NCBI RefSeq assembly: GCF_001424565.1
Contig: NZ_LMOL01000005.1
Coordinates: 808,150 to 872,149, forward strand
From: Arthrobacter sp. Leaf141
Lineage (GTDB): Bacteria; Actinomycetota; Actinomycetes; Actinomycetales; Micrococcaceae
Direction of reading: 5' to 3'
Length of the DNA: 64,000 nucleotides
The notes below the pieces were generated by a model, which was not told the DNA's origin, made no database searches, and was given only the letters and a program-made list of their open reading frames with translations. This document shows, piece by piece, positions 51,171 to 59,576 of the stretch (position 1 is its first letter; every line of letters starts with the position of its first letter). The position numbers and the translations under genes are program-made.

Positions 51171-52034
51171 TTACTGCGGCACGGGGCCGGGCCACGCCGA
51201 TGCTGTCACCGGGTTGACCAGCTCGCCGATGCCCTCCACCCGGCACGCGACGGTGTCGCCGGGGGACAGGGGACGGCACTCGGCCGGAAACCCGGTGAGG
51301 ACCAGGTCGCCGGGGTGGAGCGTCATGAACGCGGTCAGGTACACCAGGATTTCGTCCACTTTCCAGCCGAGGTCCGCCGTGCTGGCGGTTTCCAGCGCCT
51401 TCCCGTTGAGGACTACGCCCACGGCCAGGTCGGCCTCGTCAAGGCCGGTGGTGATCCATGGCCCGGCGGGCGTGAAGGTGTCCTGGCTTTTGGCACTGAT
51501 CCACAGCGCGTCGGATTTCTGCAGGTCCCGGCAGGTGACGTCGTTGGCGATGGTAAACCCCAGGACTGCAGCACGGGCGGTAGCCAGCGTCAGGCCGCGG
51601 GATGTGGTGCCGATGACCACTGCCAGCTCGGCTTCCGGTTCCACCTGGCGCATCCCGGGCGCCAGTTCGATCGCAACACCTGGCCCCACCACGCTCGTGG
51701 CTGCTTTGTGGAAGGCCTGGGGCGGCTGCGCCCGTCCGGCCGGTCCCGTGTTGTGGGCCATGCCCAGCACGTTGGCCGGCGCGCTGGGGGCCAGGAAAGT
51801 AAATGCGTCCCGCGCCACGGTTGCCCCCAGCTGCCAGCTGTCGCGCCACGGGCTTGATGCGTTGGCCGCCGAGCCTGGAAAGGGCGTCCCGATGACCGTC
51901 CAGGTCCCGTCCCGGTCTGTCCAGTCCCCATCGGTCCCGGTTCCGGTGGCCGCGCTGGCCACAAAAAATTGTTCCGCGGCCGTTGCAGGGTCAGTGGGGC
52001 GTACGCGGGCAAGGCGGCGCGGGATGGTGGTCAT
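51171..52034 (-). CDS. fumarylacetoacetate hydrolase family protein
   Basis: This 287-residue protein has the FAH fold marks: LGMAHNT, VEPEAELAVVIG with the metal-ligand acids, FTIANDVTCRDLQ, FTPAGPWITT and LVLTGFPAECRPLSPGDTVACRVEGIGEL. Family members cleave or decarboxylate beta-dicarbonyl compounds in aromatic degradation. It lies 4 nt after the DUF1684 gene, so the two form an operon. The ATG at 52034 is used because the upstream frame runs through the DUF1684 gene. Confidence 0.9.
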   Translation of the reverse strand: MTTIPRRLARVRPTDPATAAEQFFVASAATGTGTDGDWTDRDGTWTVIGTPFPGSAANASSPWRDSWQLGATVARDAFTFLAPSAPANVLGMAHNTGPAGRAQPPQAFHKAATSVVGPGVAIELAPGMRQVEPEAELAVVIGTTSRGLTLATARAAVLGFTIANDVTCRDLQKSDALWISAKSQDTFTPAGPWITTGLDEADLAVGVVLNGKALETASTADLGWKVDEILVYLTAFMTLHPGDLVLTGFPAECRPLSPGDTVACRVEGIGELVNPVTASAWPGPVPQ

Positions 52035-52038
52035 GGGC

Positions 52039-52701
52039 TCAGTACAGCTCGCCCACAGGGATGTCCACGGCCAGCCGGTTGGAGGGGCCGGCCAGCGGGC
52101 ACGCCCAAGCCTCGTTGTAGGCGCACGACGGGTTGTACGCAAAGTTGAAGTCGAGTACGAACTCGGCGTCCGGTCCGGAGCCGCTGACGCCGTGGAAGGC
52201 GCCCTTGATGGTGTCCAGCAGGTACCGGCCGGCCCCGTAGCTGCCGCCGGGCTGGCCGGCGGTGGCGTCCCGGAACGGGACAAAAATTCCGCCGCCGTAA
52301 CCCTGCAGCTTCCAAACGGCCAGCTGGCCCATTTCCGGCAGGTCGAACGTGCCCAGCCGGACAAAATGGACCGTCCCGTCGGTACCCGTCTCAACAGTCA
52401 TCTCCCGGCCGGCGCCTTCTTTGGTGAGCGGCACATGGAACCGGTAGATGGGGTCGTAGTCAGCGGTCCGCAGGCCCGAAAAGTTTGATTTGTCGGCTTT
52501 GGTCAGTGCCGAGGCCGGATGGGTGGCAAACATCAGGTCGCGCTGGTGGCGCCAGTACGAGTGGGCTTCGGCCGGGTTGTCCGCAGAAATCCGGCGGACA
52601 TTGTCGTACAGGGAATACGTCCGCAGCCGCCAGTCGGCAATGTCCAGGGCGGAGATGTCCGCCAGTGATTCCTCGGGTGCGCTGTGCTGGTCTTCCGCCA
52701 T
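52039..52701 (-). CDS. DUF1684 protein
   Basis: This 220-residue cytoplasmic protein shows the DUF1684 layout: DIADWRLRTYSLYDNVRRI and HSYWRHQRDLMFATHPASAL early, then YDPIYRFHVP, FVPFRDAT, GAGRYLLDTI, and the conserved end VLDFNFAYNPSCAYNEAWACPLAGPSNRLAVDIPVGE. The function of the family is unknown. The start is set by the leaderless TAGGCT box rather than by the 30-codon longer frame. It is coupled to the FAH-type gene. Confidence 0.9.
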   Translation of the reverse strand: MAEDQHSAPEESLADISALDIADWRLRTYSLYDNVRRISADNPAEAHSYWRHQRDLMFATHPASALTKADKSNFSGLRTADYDPIYRFHVPLTKEGAGREMTVETGTDGTVHFVRLGTFDLPEMGQLAVWKLQGYGGGIFVPFRDATAGQPGGSYGAGRYLLDTIKGAFHGVSGSGPDAEFVLDFNFAYNPSCAYNEAWACPLAGPSNRLAVDIPVGELY

Positions 52702-52708
52702 ACCAAAC

Positions 52709-52714
52709 AGCCTA
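52709..52714 (-). promoter_or_regulatory. -10 box TAGGCT, leaderless DUF1684-FAH promoter
   Basis: On the minus strand TAGGCT, 7 nt, then the ATG at 52701. Confidence 0.65.
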
Positions 52715-52831
52715 GTGCCAGGGACGGCTGAAGACGTCCGACGGCGACACGCCCGGCAGGTGTCCGCCGTCCGGGCCTGCGGCACCGGCAAGCCGTGGCT
52801 CGCCTACACGCCGTCGGGTCACCCCGCGGAC

Positions 52832-52837
52832 TAGGCT
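52832..52837 (+). promoter_or_regulatory. -10 box TAGGCT, leaderless lipoprotein promoter
   Basis: TAGGCT, 7 nt, then the ATG at 52845. It is the same hexamer and spacing as the divergent promoter at 52709. Confidence 0.65.
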
Positions 52838-52844
52838 GGGGCGC

Positions 52845-53648
52845 ATGAAGCGCGCGCCGGCTGCAAGGACAATGCTCGCGACGGCAGTTGCCGCCGCCGT
52901 GCTGGCTGGGTGTTCCGCCCCGTCGGCCCCGGCACCGGCCTGGACTGCCCAGCCGGAAGACACTGCCGTAACGCAGGGCACTGCATCGCCGGATGGCACC
53001 GCGTCACCGGAAGGAACGGAGGCGGCATCAGCAAGCCCCTCAGCCACGGACACTGCCCGGCCGGTGGCCACCGCTGCGGTATGGAAGACATTTGCCGACG
53101 CCGGCCGGAAAGTCAGCTTCGACCTGCCGCAGGATTGGATCGCCCAGTCCGTGTCGCCGGCAGCGGGGACGCTGCCGGGCGCCCTGAAAATCGAGGTGAA
53201 GAAGCCCGACGGCACCTTTATGGCCGCCCTGCAGACCGGACTGCCGGCGTCGGCCGTTGACTGCCCTGAAGGATCCCGGAAACCGTACACCGTGATCAGC
53301 AGCGTGCCGGTGGACCTGCCGGCCCTGTCCGGTGAGGCCACCATCCCGCCACGCGTGGTGTTCCGGGTGATCCAGGGCTACCGGTATTTCGGTTCCTACG
53401 GCATCACCAACGTGGTGGGTGGAGCGGGCAACCTGGCCTGTGAACTGCGGAACACGGTGCGGGGGCCCGCGGCGATAGGCGACTACTCGTTCGGCGATGT
53501 GCCGGCGCTGAAGGCCTATGCAACGGATGAGTTGGTGGCCCCGGCCAAGGCCTTCGATACGTTGGCGCAGGCCGCCGCCTACGCCAATGAGGGGACTGAA
53601 TTCGCCAACGTCCAGCGGATGCTAATGTCTCTGAAGGTTTCACCCTAG
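52845..53648 (+). CDS. lipoprotein of unknown function
   Basis: This 267-residue protein has a signal peptide with the lipobox VLAGC (cysteine near 23) and then a Thr/Ser/Pro/Ala-rich linker to about residue 75. The globular domain follows: VWKTFADAGRKVSFDLPQDWIAQSV to the end. The domain's early FDLPQDW is reminiscent of PsbP/LpqN-like lipoproteins, but I cannot assign it. The mature protein would be anchored on the outer face of the membrane. Confidence 0.85.
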   Translation: MKRAPAARTMLATAVAAAVLAGCSAPSAPAPAWTAQPEDTAVTQGTASPDGTASPEGTEAASASPSATDTARPVATAAVWKTFADAGRKVSFDLPQDWIAQSVSPAAGTLPGALKIEVKKPDGTFMAALQTGLPASAVDCPEGSRKPYTVISSVPVDLPALSGEATIPPRVVFRVIQGYRYFGSYGITNVVGGAGNLACELRNTVRGPAAIGDYSFGDVPALKAYATDELVAPAKAFDTLAQAAAYANEGTEFANVQRMLMSLKVSP

Positions 53649-53706
53649 TCCCGCAGCCCGTGTGCCGGGACCCCGTTCACCTCCTGCCAACACCCCCGGA
53701 AGCGAC

Positions 53707-54513
53707 ATGGAACGTACTGTTACAGCACACCTGGTTTTCAAAACCGCCGCCAACACCAAAGTAGCCATGGCCGTCGCTGCGGCCCGCAACGATGGGTACT
53801 CATCCTTCGCCGAATCGCTGTCCGTGAGCAGCGGCGGCGGGGAGGTGCCACTGACCGAGGTGGCGGACCACCACGGCGGGCGGCTCCACTACATGGAGTT
53901 CACCGACCCGGCAGAGGTCACCGTGCACTATTCGGCCACGGTGTCCGGCCGGGCGCAGCCGGAAGAGGCAACCCTCGCGGACCGCATCCGTTACGTCAGG
54001 CCCAGCCGCTACGCGGAGTCGGACCGGCTCCTGCCCACCGCCTACGCGGAGTTTGGCCAGTTGCGGGACGGCGCCCTGCTGACGGCCGTCCGCAACTGGG
54101 TGCACGGGGAACTGCGCTACCTCAGCGGCTCCTCGCGCGGAACGGACGGCGCGGTGGAGACCCTCCTCAGCCGCCGCGGCGTATGCCGGGACTTCGCGCA
54201 CCTGGCCATAGCGCTGCTGCGGTCCAAGGACATCCCGGCCCGGCTTGCCGCTGTCTACGCGCCCGGCCTGTACCCCATGGACTTCCATGCCGTTGCCGAG
54301 GCCTTTGTGGCCGGGGCCTGGCACGTGATTGATCCCACCGGACTGGCCCCGCGGGAGTCAATGCTCCGGATCACTGCCGGCCGGGACTCCGCAGACACCG
54401 CCTTCCTGTCCACCATCGGCGGCAGCCTGACGCTGAGCAGGATGCAGGTCACGGCCGTGGTCAACGGCGTCCTGCCGGTGGAGGACCCGGACCGCCTGCA
54501 GGTCCTGGGCTAG
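53707..54513 (+). CDS. transglutaminase-like protein
   Basis: This 268-residue protein has a beta-rich N-terminal half and the papain-like catalytic triad of bacterial transglutaminase-like proteins in order: C160 (RRGVCRDFAHLAIALLRSKDIPAR), H194 (MDFHAVAEAFV) and D209 (WHVIDPTGLAP). It has no signal peptide. GGAAG lies upstream of ATG 53707. Its last 4 nt overlap the end of the converging marR gene. Relatives are often cysteine proteases of unknown target. Confidence 0.9.
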   Translation: MERTVTAHLVFKTAANTKVAMAVAAARNDGYSSFAESLSVSSGGGEVPLTEVADHHGGRLHYMEFTDPAEVTVHYSATVSGRAQPEEATLADRIRYVRPSRYAESDRLLPTAYAEFGQLRDGALLTAVRNWVHGELRYLSGSSRGTDGAVETLLSRRGVCRDFAHLAIALLRSKDIPARLAAVYAPGLYPMDFHAVAEAFVAGAWHVIDPTGLAPRESMLRITAGRDSADTAFLSTIGGSLTLSRMQVTAVVNGVLPVEDPDRLQVLG

Positions 54514-54980
54514 TGCGGTGGCAGCTGGCCCAGTGAGCTGCGGAGCTTGTCCGTCAGCCGTGCCAGTTCTTTCTGCTCCGCGGGGGTCAGCGCCGGAGTC
54601 ACCAGCGCGGAGATGTCCCGGACGTGTTCGCGGCCGATCTCCTTCTGCAGTTCCCTGCCGGCATCAGTCAACCTCAGCAGGACGCCGCGGCCGTCCTCCG
54701 GGGCGGGCATCCGATCCACCAGCCCCCGCTTTTGAAGCCGCTCCACCAGCCGGCTGAGGCTTGACTGGCTCAAGAGGACATTGTCGTTGAGTTCGTTGAG
54801 CCGCAGCCAGCCGGAGGGGCAGCGGGACAGCGTGAACAGCACATCGTACTCGTTCAGCGCGAGCTGGCGGAAAGCCGGTCCCTGCTGCAGTTTCCGCATC
54901 ACCGCCACCTGGGCCCTGAACAACGACTCCCAGGTTTCCGCAGCGAGACGGACCGGCGATTCCGGCTTTCCGCTGGACAT
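54510..54980 (-). CDS. MarR-family regulator
   Basis: This 156-residue protein has a winged-helix core: ALNEYDVLFTLSRCPSGWLRLNELNDNVLLSQSSLSRLVERLQKRGLVDRMPAPEDGRGVLLRLTDAG, flanked by dimerisation helices. Its ATG overlaps the stop of the LLM oxidoreductase gene by 1 nt. The perfect palindrome in front of that gene is the expected binding site, which would make this an autoregulated operon. Confidence 0.93.
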   Translation of the reverse strand: MSSGKPESPVRLAAETWESLFRAQVAVMRKLQQGPAFRQLALNEYDVLFTLSRCPSGWLRLNELNDNVLLSQSSLSRLVERLQKRGLVDRMPAPEDGRGVLLRLTDAGRELQKEIGREHVRDISALVTPALTPAEQKELARLTDKLRSSLGQLPPH

Positions 54981-56086
54981 TATGCGTCCGCGGTGGTTTT
55001 GGCCGCGTCCTTGGCAAGCTGCGCATCCACGCGGTTGGCGTGGGTGGGCGGCTCGGGGACGTGGGCGGGCTTCTTGTCGGCGTATTCCTTGCGCAGGACG
55101 GGAAGGACTTCCTCACCGAACAGGTCCAGCTGCTCCAGGACCGTCTTCAGGGGCAGGCCGGCGTGGTCGATCAGGAACAGCTGGCGCTGGTAGTCGCCGA
55201 AGTACTCACGGAAGGTAAGCGTCTTCTCGATGACCTCCTGCGGGCTGCCCACCGTCAGCGGAGTCTGCGAGGTGAAGTCCTCCAGCGACGGGCCGTGGCC
55301 GTAGACCGGGGCGTTGTCGAAGTAGGGGCGGAACTCCTTGACAGCGTCCTGGGAGTTCTTCCGCATAAAGAACTGGCCACCCAGGCCCACGATCGCCTGG
55401 TCCGCAGTGCCATGGCCGTAGTGCTCGTAGCGTTCCCGGTACAGGCTGATCAGCTGCTGGTAGTGCTCTTTTGGCCAGAAGATGTTGTTGGCGAAGAACC
55501 CGTCACCGTAGTACGCGGCCACCTCGGCGATCTGCGGCGTGCGGATGGAGCCGTGCCACACAAACGGTGCCACTCCGTCCAGGGGCCGGGGCGTGGAAGT
55601 GAAGTTCTGCAGCGGGGTGCGGAACTTCCCGGACCAGTTCACGGTGTCCTCGTCCCACAGCTTGCGCAGCAGGCTGTAGTTCTCAATGGCCAGCTCCACC
55701 CCGTCCTGGATGTTCTTGCCGAACCAGGGGTACACGGGAGCGGTGTTGCCGCGGCCCAGAACCAGGTCCACGCGGCCATCCGCGAGGTGCTGGAGCATCG
55801 CGAAGTCCTCGGCGATCTTGACGGGATCATTCGTGGTGATCAGCGTGGTGGCTGTGGAGAGCGTAATCCGCTCCGTCTGGGCGGCGATGAAGGCCAGCGT
55901 GGTGGTGGGGGAGGAGGAGAAGAACGGCCGGTTGTGGTGCTCGCCGATGGCGTAGACATCCATGCCGATTTCCTCGACTTTTTTGGCGATGGCCACCGAG
56001 GCCTTGATGCGTTCGTTTTCGGTGGGGACCCGGCCCGTGACGGGGTCCGGGGTGATGTCGCTGACGCTGAATACACCGATTTGCAT
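54980..56086 (-). CDS. LLM-class flavin-dependent oxidoreductase
   Basis: This 368-residue protein has the luciferase-like TIM-barrel segments: QIGVFSVSDITPD, DVYAIGEHHNRPFFSSSP, ERITLSTATTLITTNDPVKIAEDFAMLQHLADGRVDLVLGRGNT, and a C-terminal PQEVIEKTLTFREYFGDYQRQLF. Such enzymes use reduced FMN or F420 to oxidise small organics. ATG 56086 has AAGG upstream. It is the first gene of an operon with marR and has a strong operator in its promoter. Confidence 0.92.
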   Translation of the reverse strand: MQIGVFSVSDITPDPVTGRVPTENERIKASVAIAKKVEEIGMDVYAIGEHHNRPFFSSSPTTTLAFIAAQTERITLSTATTLITTNDPVKIAEDFAMLQHLADGRVDLVLGRGNTAPVYPWFGKNIQDGVELAIENYSLLRKLWDEDTVNWSGKFRTPLQNFTSTPRPLDGVAPFVWHGSIRTPQIAEVAAYYGDGFFANNIFWPKEHYQQLISLYRERYEHYGHGTADQAIVGLGGQFFMRKNSQDAVKEFRPYFDNAPVYGHGPSLEDFTSQTPLTVGSPQEVIEKTLTFREYFGDYQRQLFLIDHAGLPLKTVLEQLDLFGEEVLPVLRKEYADKKPAHVPEPPTHANRVDAQLAKDAAKTTADA

Positions 56087-56125
56087 GATGTGCCTTTCCG
56101 ATCCTGGTCTTGCTGGCTTGGTTCC

Positions 56126-56131
56126 AGTGTA
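56126..56131 (-). promoter_or_regulatory. -10 box TACACT of the LLM-marR promoter
   Basis: On the minus strand TACACT lies about 40 nt before the ATG at 56086. Together with the AAGG ribosome site this gives a short-leadered message. The -35 is not consensus and falls inside the palindrome. Confidence 0.4.
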
Positions 56132-56137
56132 GTCCAA

Positions 56138-56159
56138 GATAGATGCATTTGCATCTATC
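56138..56159. promoter_or_regulatory. MarR operator, perfect palindrome
   Basis: GATAGATGCA and TGCATCTATC are perfect complements separated by TT. The palindrome overlaps the -35 region of the LLM-marR promoter. Ten-base arms with a two-base centre are typical of MarR-family sites. Confidence 0.85.
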
Positions 56160-56228
56160 ACCCTCTGTAACGCGATGCCGTCCGGAATATTCCCTGTCCC
56201 GCCGCGTGGCAGCCAGGGGTTAACGCAA

Positions 56229-56260
56229 CAGGCCCGCACCGGATCTCCGGTGTGGGCCTG
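56229..56260. terminator. hairpin terminator after the RND gene
   Basis: CAGGCCCGCACCGG and CCGGTGTGGGCCTG pair over 14 positions, one of them G-T, around ATCT. It is 15 nt beyond the RND stop on the minus strand. Confidence 0.75.
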
Positions 56261-56274
56261 CTTGGTTCCCGCCG

Positions 56275-59200
56275 CTATTCGGGGCTGCCGGGGGCGGCCC
56301 GGCGGCCGCTGACCTTGGGCACCATACCGGTGGTCCAGTCATTGAATTCATTGTCCACACGGGCGCCCGCCCGGTAGTCCGGCCGCTGGCGGAGGTCCTT
56401 CAGTAACTGTTTCCGTTCCCGGCGGCCTTCCACCAGCCGGTACAGCACCGGGACAAGGACGAGGGTCAGCGCGGTGGAGGAGATGAGCCCGCCAATCACC
56501 ACCACGGCAAGGGGCTGCGAGATGAAGCCGCCGCCGCCGGTGAGCCCCACGGCCATGGGCGTGAGCGCAAAGACGGTAGCCAGGGCCGTCATCAGGATGG
56601 GCCGCAGCCGCTGCCGGGCACCGTGCGTGATGGCATCGGCCACGCTCATTCCGGGCCGGCCGTCGCGTGGCTGGCGGTATTGGTTGATCAGGTCGATCAG
56701 GACAATCGCATTGGTCACCACAATGCCCACCAGCATCAGCATGCCGATCAGCGACGGCAACCCCAGCGGGACCCCCGTCAGGAGCAGCAGCGCCACGGCG
56801 CCGGTGGCGGCAAACGGAACGGAGACCAGCAGGATCAGCGGCTGGATCAGCGACTTGAACGTGGCCACCATGATCACGTACACAATGGCGATCGCGGCGA
56901 GCAGTGCCAGCCCCAGCTGCTGGAATGATTCGGCCTGCTGGGTGGTGGCCCCGCCGATTTCGGCAGTCACCCCGGCGGGAAGCTGCACATCGGCCAGGCG
57001 GGCCTGGACTTCGGTATTCACGGCACCAAGGTTGGATCCCGACGGCGTCACGGACACCCGCGCGGTCCGCTGCCCGTTGCTGGCGGTGATGGAAACCGGC
57101 ACGTCCACCTGCTCCACGGCTGCCACGCTGCCCAGGGTCACCGTTCCGGGGCCCGCCGGCAGGGGAATGTTCCGGACGGCATCGATGCTGGTGAACTTGG
57201 TGCCCTGGCCGATCCGGACCGGGAAATCGTTGGTGTCGATCCGCACCTCGCCGGCGGGGACGGGGCTGATGGTAGCGGCGAGGACGCCGGCCACCTGTTC
57301 CTCGTTCAGTCCGGCTGCAACGGTTTTGGCGCGGTCAACCTTCACCTGCACCACCGGCTGGCTGGCCGCAAGGTTGGTTGCCACTTCGCTGGTTCCCGGC
57401 ACACCCGTCATTGCCGCCACCATCGCGTCGCTGGCGGCCTGCAGGTCCGCCGTGGTGGCGGCCTTGAGGGTGATGTCCACGGTGGAGGACGTGCCAAACC
57501 CGCCCTGCTGGGTGCCCACGGAGACCTTGCCGGAATCGGGGACCTGTGTGAGTTCGGAGCGGACCGTCTCCTGCAGCAGCTCCTGGTCGGCTTTCTCGTC
57601 GGTGACCACCGTGAAGGTGGAATTGGACGACCCGCTGGAGGTCAGGGCGGCAAAACCGGCGGTGGCGTTGCCGGAAGTGACCTGGACATCCTTGATGCCG
57701 TCGATGCCCCGGAGGACCGTCTCCAGCCGGATGGCCGCCGCACTGGTTTCCGCCAGGCTGGTGCCGGCGGGAAGCACCTGCCGGACAGTGAGGCTGTTCT
57801 GGCCGGAGTTGCCCAACAGGTTGGTGGCCAGCAGTGGCGTCATGGCGCCGGTGGCGCCCAGGACCAGGACGGCCGCCACCAGCGTGATGACGGGGTGTTT
57901 CTGGGTTTTGTTCAGGATGGGAAGGTAGCCGCGTTGGAGCCTGCTGCGCTGTTCGCTCTCCAGCGCCTTGCCGCGTGCCTCGGCTGCCTGTGTACGGGCC
58001 GTTGGTGAGCCGGCCACGGCACCCACGGCAGCGGCGCCTGGATTCTTCAGGAACCAGTAAGCCAGGACGGGGACAATGGTCAGGGACACCAGCAGGGAAG
58101 CCAGCAGCGCCATGGTGACCGTCAGGGCGAAGGGCCGGAACAGCTCGCCGGCGAGCTCACCCACAAAGGCGATGGGCAGGAACACCGCCACTGTGGTCAG
58201 GGTTGAGGCGGTGATGGCCCCGGCCACTTCCCGGATGGCGGTCAGGATCGCCGTGACCTTTTCCTCGCCGTAGCTCAGGTGACGTTTGATGTTCTCGATC
58301 ACCACGATGGAGTCATCCACCACCCGGCCGATGGCAATGGTGAGGGCGCCAAGGGTCAGGATGTTCAGGGAGTAGCCGGTGGCCGACAGGCCAATGAAGG
58401 TGATGAGTAGCGAGAGCGGGATGGACACCGCAGTCACCAGGGTGGAGCGTGCCGACATCAGGAACACCAGGATGACAGCCACCGCGAACCCCAGGCCCAG
58501 CAGGCCTTCGGTGGTGAGGTCTTTGATGGACTTTTCGATGAAGGGCGCCTGGTCAAACACAGGCGTGAACTTGGCATTTGAGCCCAGTTCGGCCTCAAGG
58601 TCCGCCAGGGTGTCGCGGACAGCGTGGGAGATGCCCACAGTGTCGCCCTCGGGTTTTTTGGTGACGGAGACGGCAAGGGTTTCGGCACCGTTGGTCCGGG
58701 TGATGGAGGTGCGCTCGTCATCCTTCAAGGACACGTCCGCCACCGTACCGATGGTGGCAGCACCCTTGGCGCCGGAGAGCGGCAGCGCCTTGATGGCGTC
58801 CAGGGAATCCACCGGGCTGCCGATCTGCAGGGACAGGGTCTTGCCCTGCTCCTGGACGGTCCCCACGGGTACCAGGGCCCCGTTGTTCGCCAGGGCGTCC
58901 CGGATGGCGGTGATTCCCGCGCCCGCAGCGGCCAGGTCATCCTGCCGGGGCAGGATTTCGATGTGTTGGGTGGCGCCGCCGGTCACGTCGGCGCCACGGA
59001 CGCCGTCGATCTTCTGCAGCCGGGGTACGCTCAGCCGCAGCAGGTCGGCGTTGAGCTCGCTCAGGGACTTGTCCGAGGAGACGGCCAGGAACACGATGGG
59101 GAAGTCGCTGATGCTGCCCGCAATGGCCTGGGGCTGGACATCGTCCGGCAGGGACCGCTTGGCGTTGGAGATGGCCCTGTCGATCTGGTTCCGGGCCCGG

Positions 59201-59508
59201 TCCAGGTTCGACCCGTACGTAAACACCAGGCTTATCTGGGACACACCATTGCGGGAGGTGGAGGATGTTGATTCCAGGCCCTCCACCCCGTTCAGGGCGG
59301 TTTCCAGCGGGCCGCTTACCTGCTTGTCCACCACCTCCGGCGAGGCCCCGGGCATGGCCGTCAGGACCGTGATCTGCGGGAACTCAATTGATGGAATGAG
59401 TTCCTGCTTCAGCGACGTCATGGTCAGCACGCCGAAGACGGAGGCGAAAACGGTGATCAGTGCGATCAGGGCCCGGTTTGCAAGTGAAAGGTGCGCCAGC
59501 CGGAACAT
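56275..59508 (-). CDS. RND efflux transporter, HAE1/AcrB-like (SwrC-type)
   Basis: This 1077-residue protein has a signal-anchor first helix, a large external loop (about 30-330), a bundle of helices, a second large loop (about 560-850) and a second bundle. Helix 4 carries GRVVDDSIVVIENI with the two proton-relay aspartates. In helix 10 the AcrB lysine position reads T in GIVVTNAIVLID, as in SwrC of Bacillus. The pore-domain half MFRLAHLSLANRALIALITVFASVFGVLTM is typical. There is no membrane-fusion or outer-membrane partner gene nearby, as expected for a Gram-positive. The substrate is unknown. Confidence 0.93.
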   Translation of the reverse strand: MFRLAHLSLANRALIALITVFASVFGVLTMTSLKQELIPSIEFPQITVLTAMPGASPEVVDKQVSGPLETALNGVEGLESTSSTSRNGVSQISLVFTYGSNLDRARNQIDRAISNAKRSLPDDVQPQAIAGSISDFPIVFLAVSSDKSLSELNADLLRLSVPRLQKIDGVRGADVTGGATQHIEILPRQDDLAAAGAGITAIRDALANNGALVPVGTVQEQGKTLSLQIGSPVDSLDAIKALPLSGAKGAATIGTVADVSLKDDERTSITRTNGAETLAVSVTKKPEGDTVGISHAVRDTLADLEAELGSNAKFTPVFDQAPFIEKSIKDLTTEGLLGLGFAVAVILVFLMSARSTLVTAVSIPLSLLITFIGLSATGYSLNILTLGALTIAIGRVVDDSIVVIENIKRHLSYGEEKVTAILTAIREVAGAITASTLTTVAVFLPIAFVGELAGELFRPFALTVTMALLASLLVSLTIVPVLAYWFLKNPGAAAVGAVAGSPTARTQAAEARGKALESEQRSRLQRGYLPILNKTQKHPVITLVAAVLVLGATGAMTPLLATNLLGNSGQNSLTVRQVLPAGTSLAETSAAAIRLETVLRGIDGIKDVQVTSGNATAGFAALTSSGSSNSTFTVVTDEKADQELLQETVRSELTQVPDSGKVSVGTQQGGFGTSSTVDITLKAATTADLQAASDAMVAAMTGVPGTSEVATNLAASQPVVQVKVDRAKTVAAGLNEEQVAGVLAATISPVPAGEVRIDTNDFPVRIGQGTKFTSIDAVRNIPLPAGPGTVTLGSVAAVEQVDVPVSITASNGQRTARVSVTPSGSNLGAVNTEVQARLADVQLPAGVTAEIGGATTQQAESFQQLGLALLAAIAIVYVIMVATFKSLIQPLILLVSVPFAATGAVALLLLTGVPLGLPSLIGMLMLVGIVVTNAIVLIDLINQYRQPRDGRPGMSVADAITHGARQRLRPILMTALATVFALTPMAVGLTGGGGFISQPLAVVVIGGLISSTALTLVLVPVLYRLVEGRRERKQLLKDLRQRPDYRAGARVDNEFNDWTTGMVPKVSGRRAAPGSPE

Positions 59509-59559
59509 CGCATGGTCTCCTGTGGGTTGGGGAACGGGAACGGACCCTGCGGTGCCGGC

Positions 59560-59576
59560 GCTGACCTGGGGTCAGC
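59560..59576 (-). terminator. hairpin at the end of mqo
   Basis: GCTGACC and GGTCAGC pair perfectly around TGG, with further outer pairing between CCGGC and GGCCGG. It overlaps the mqo stop and lies 52 nt before the RND start. Confidence 0.55.
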
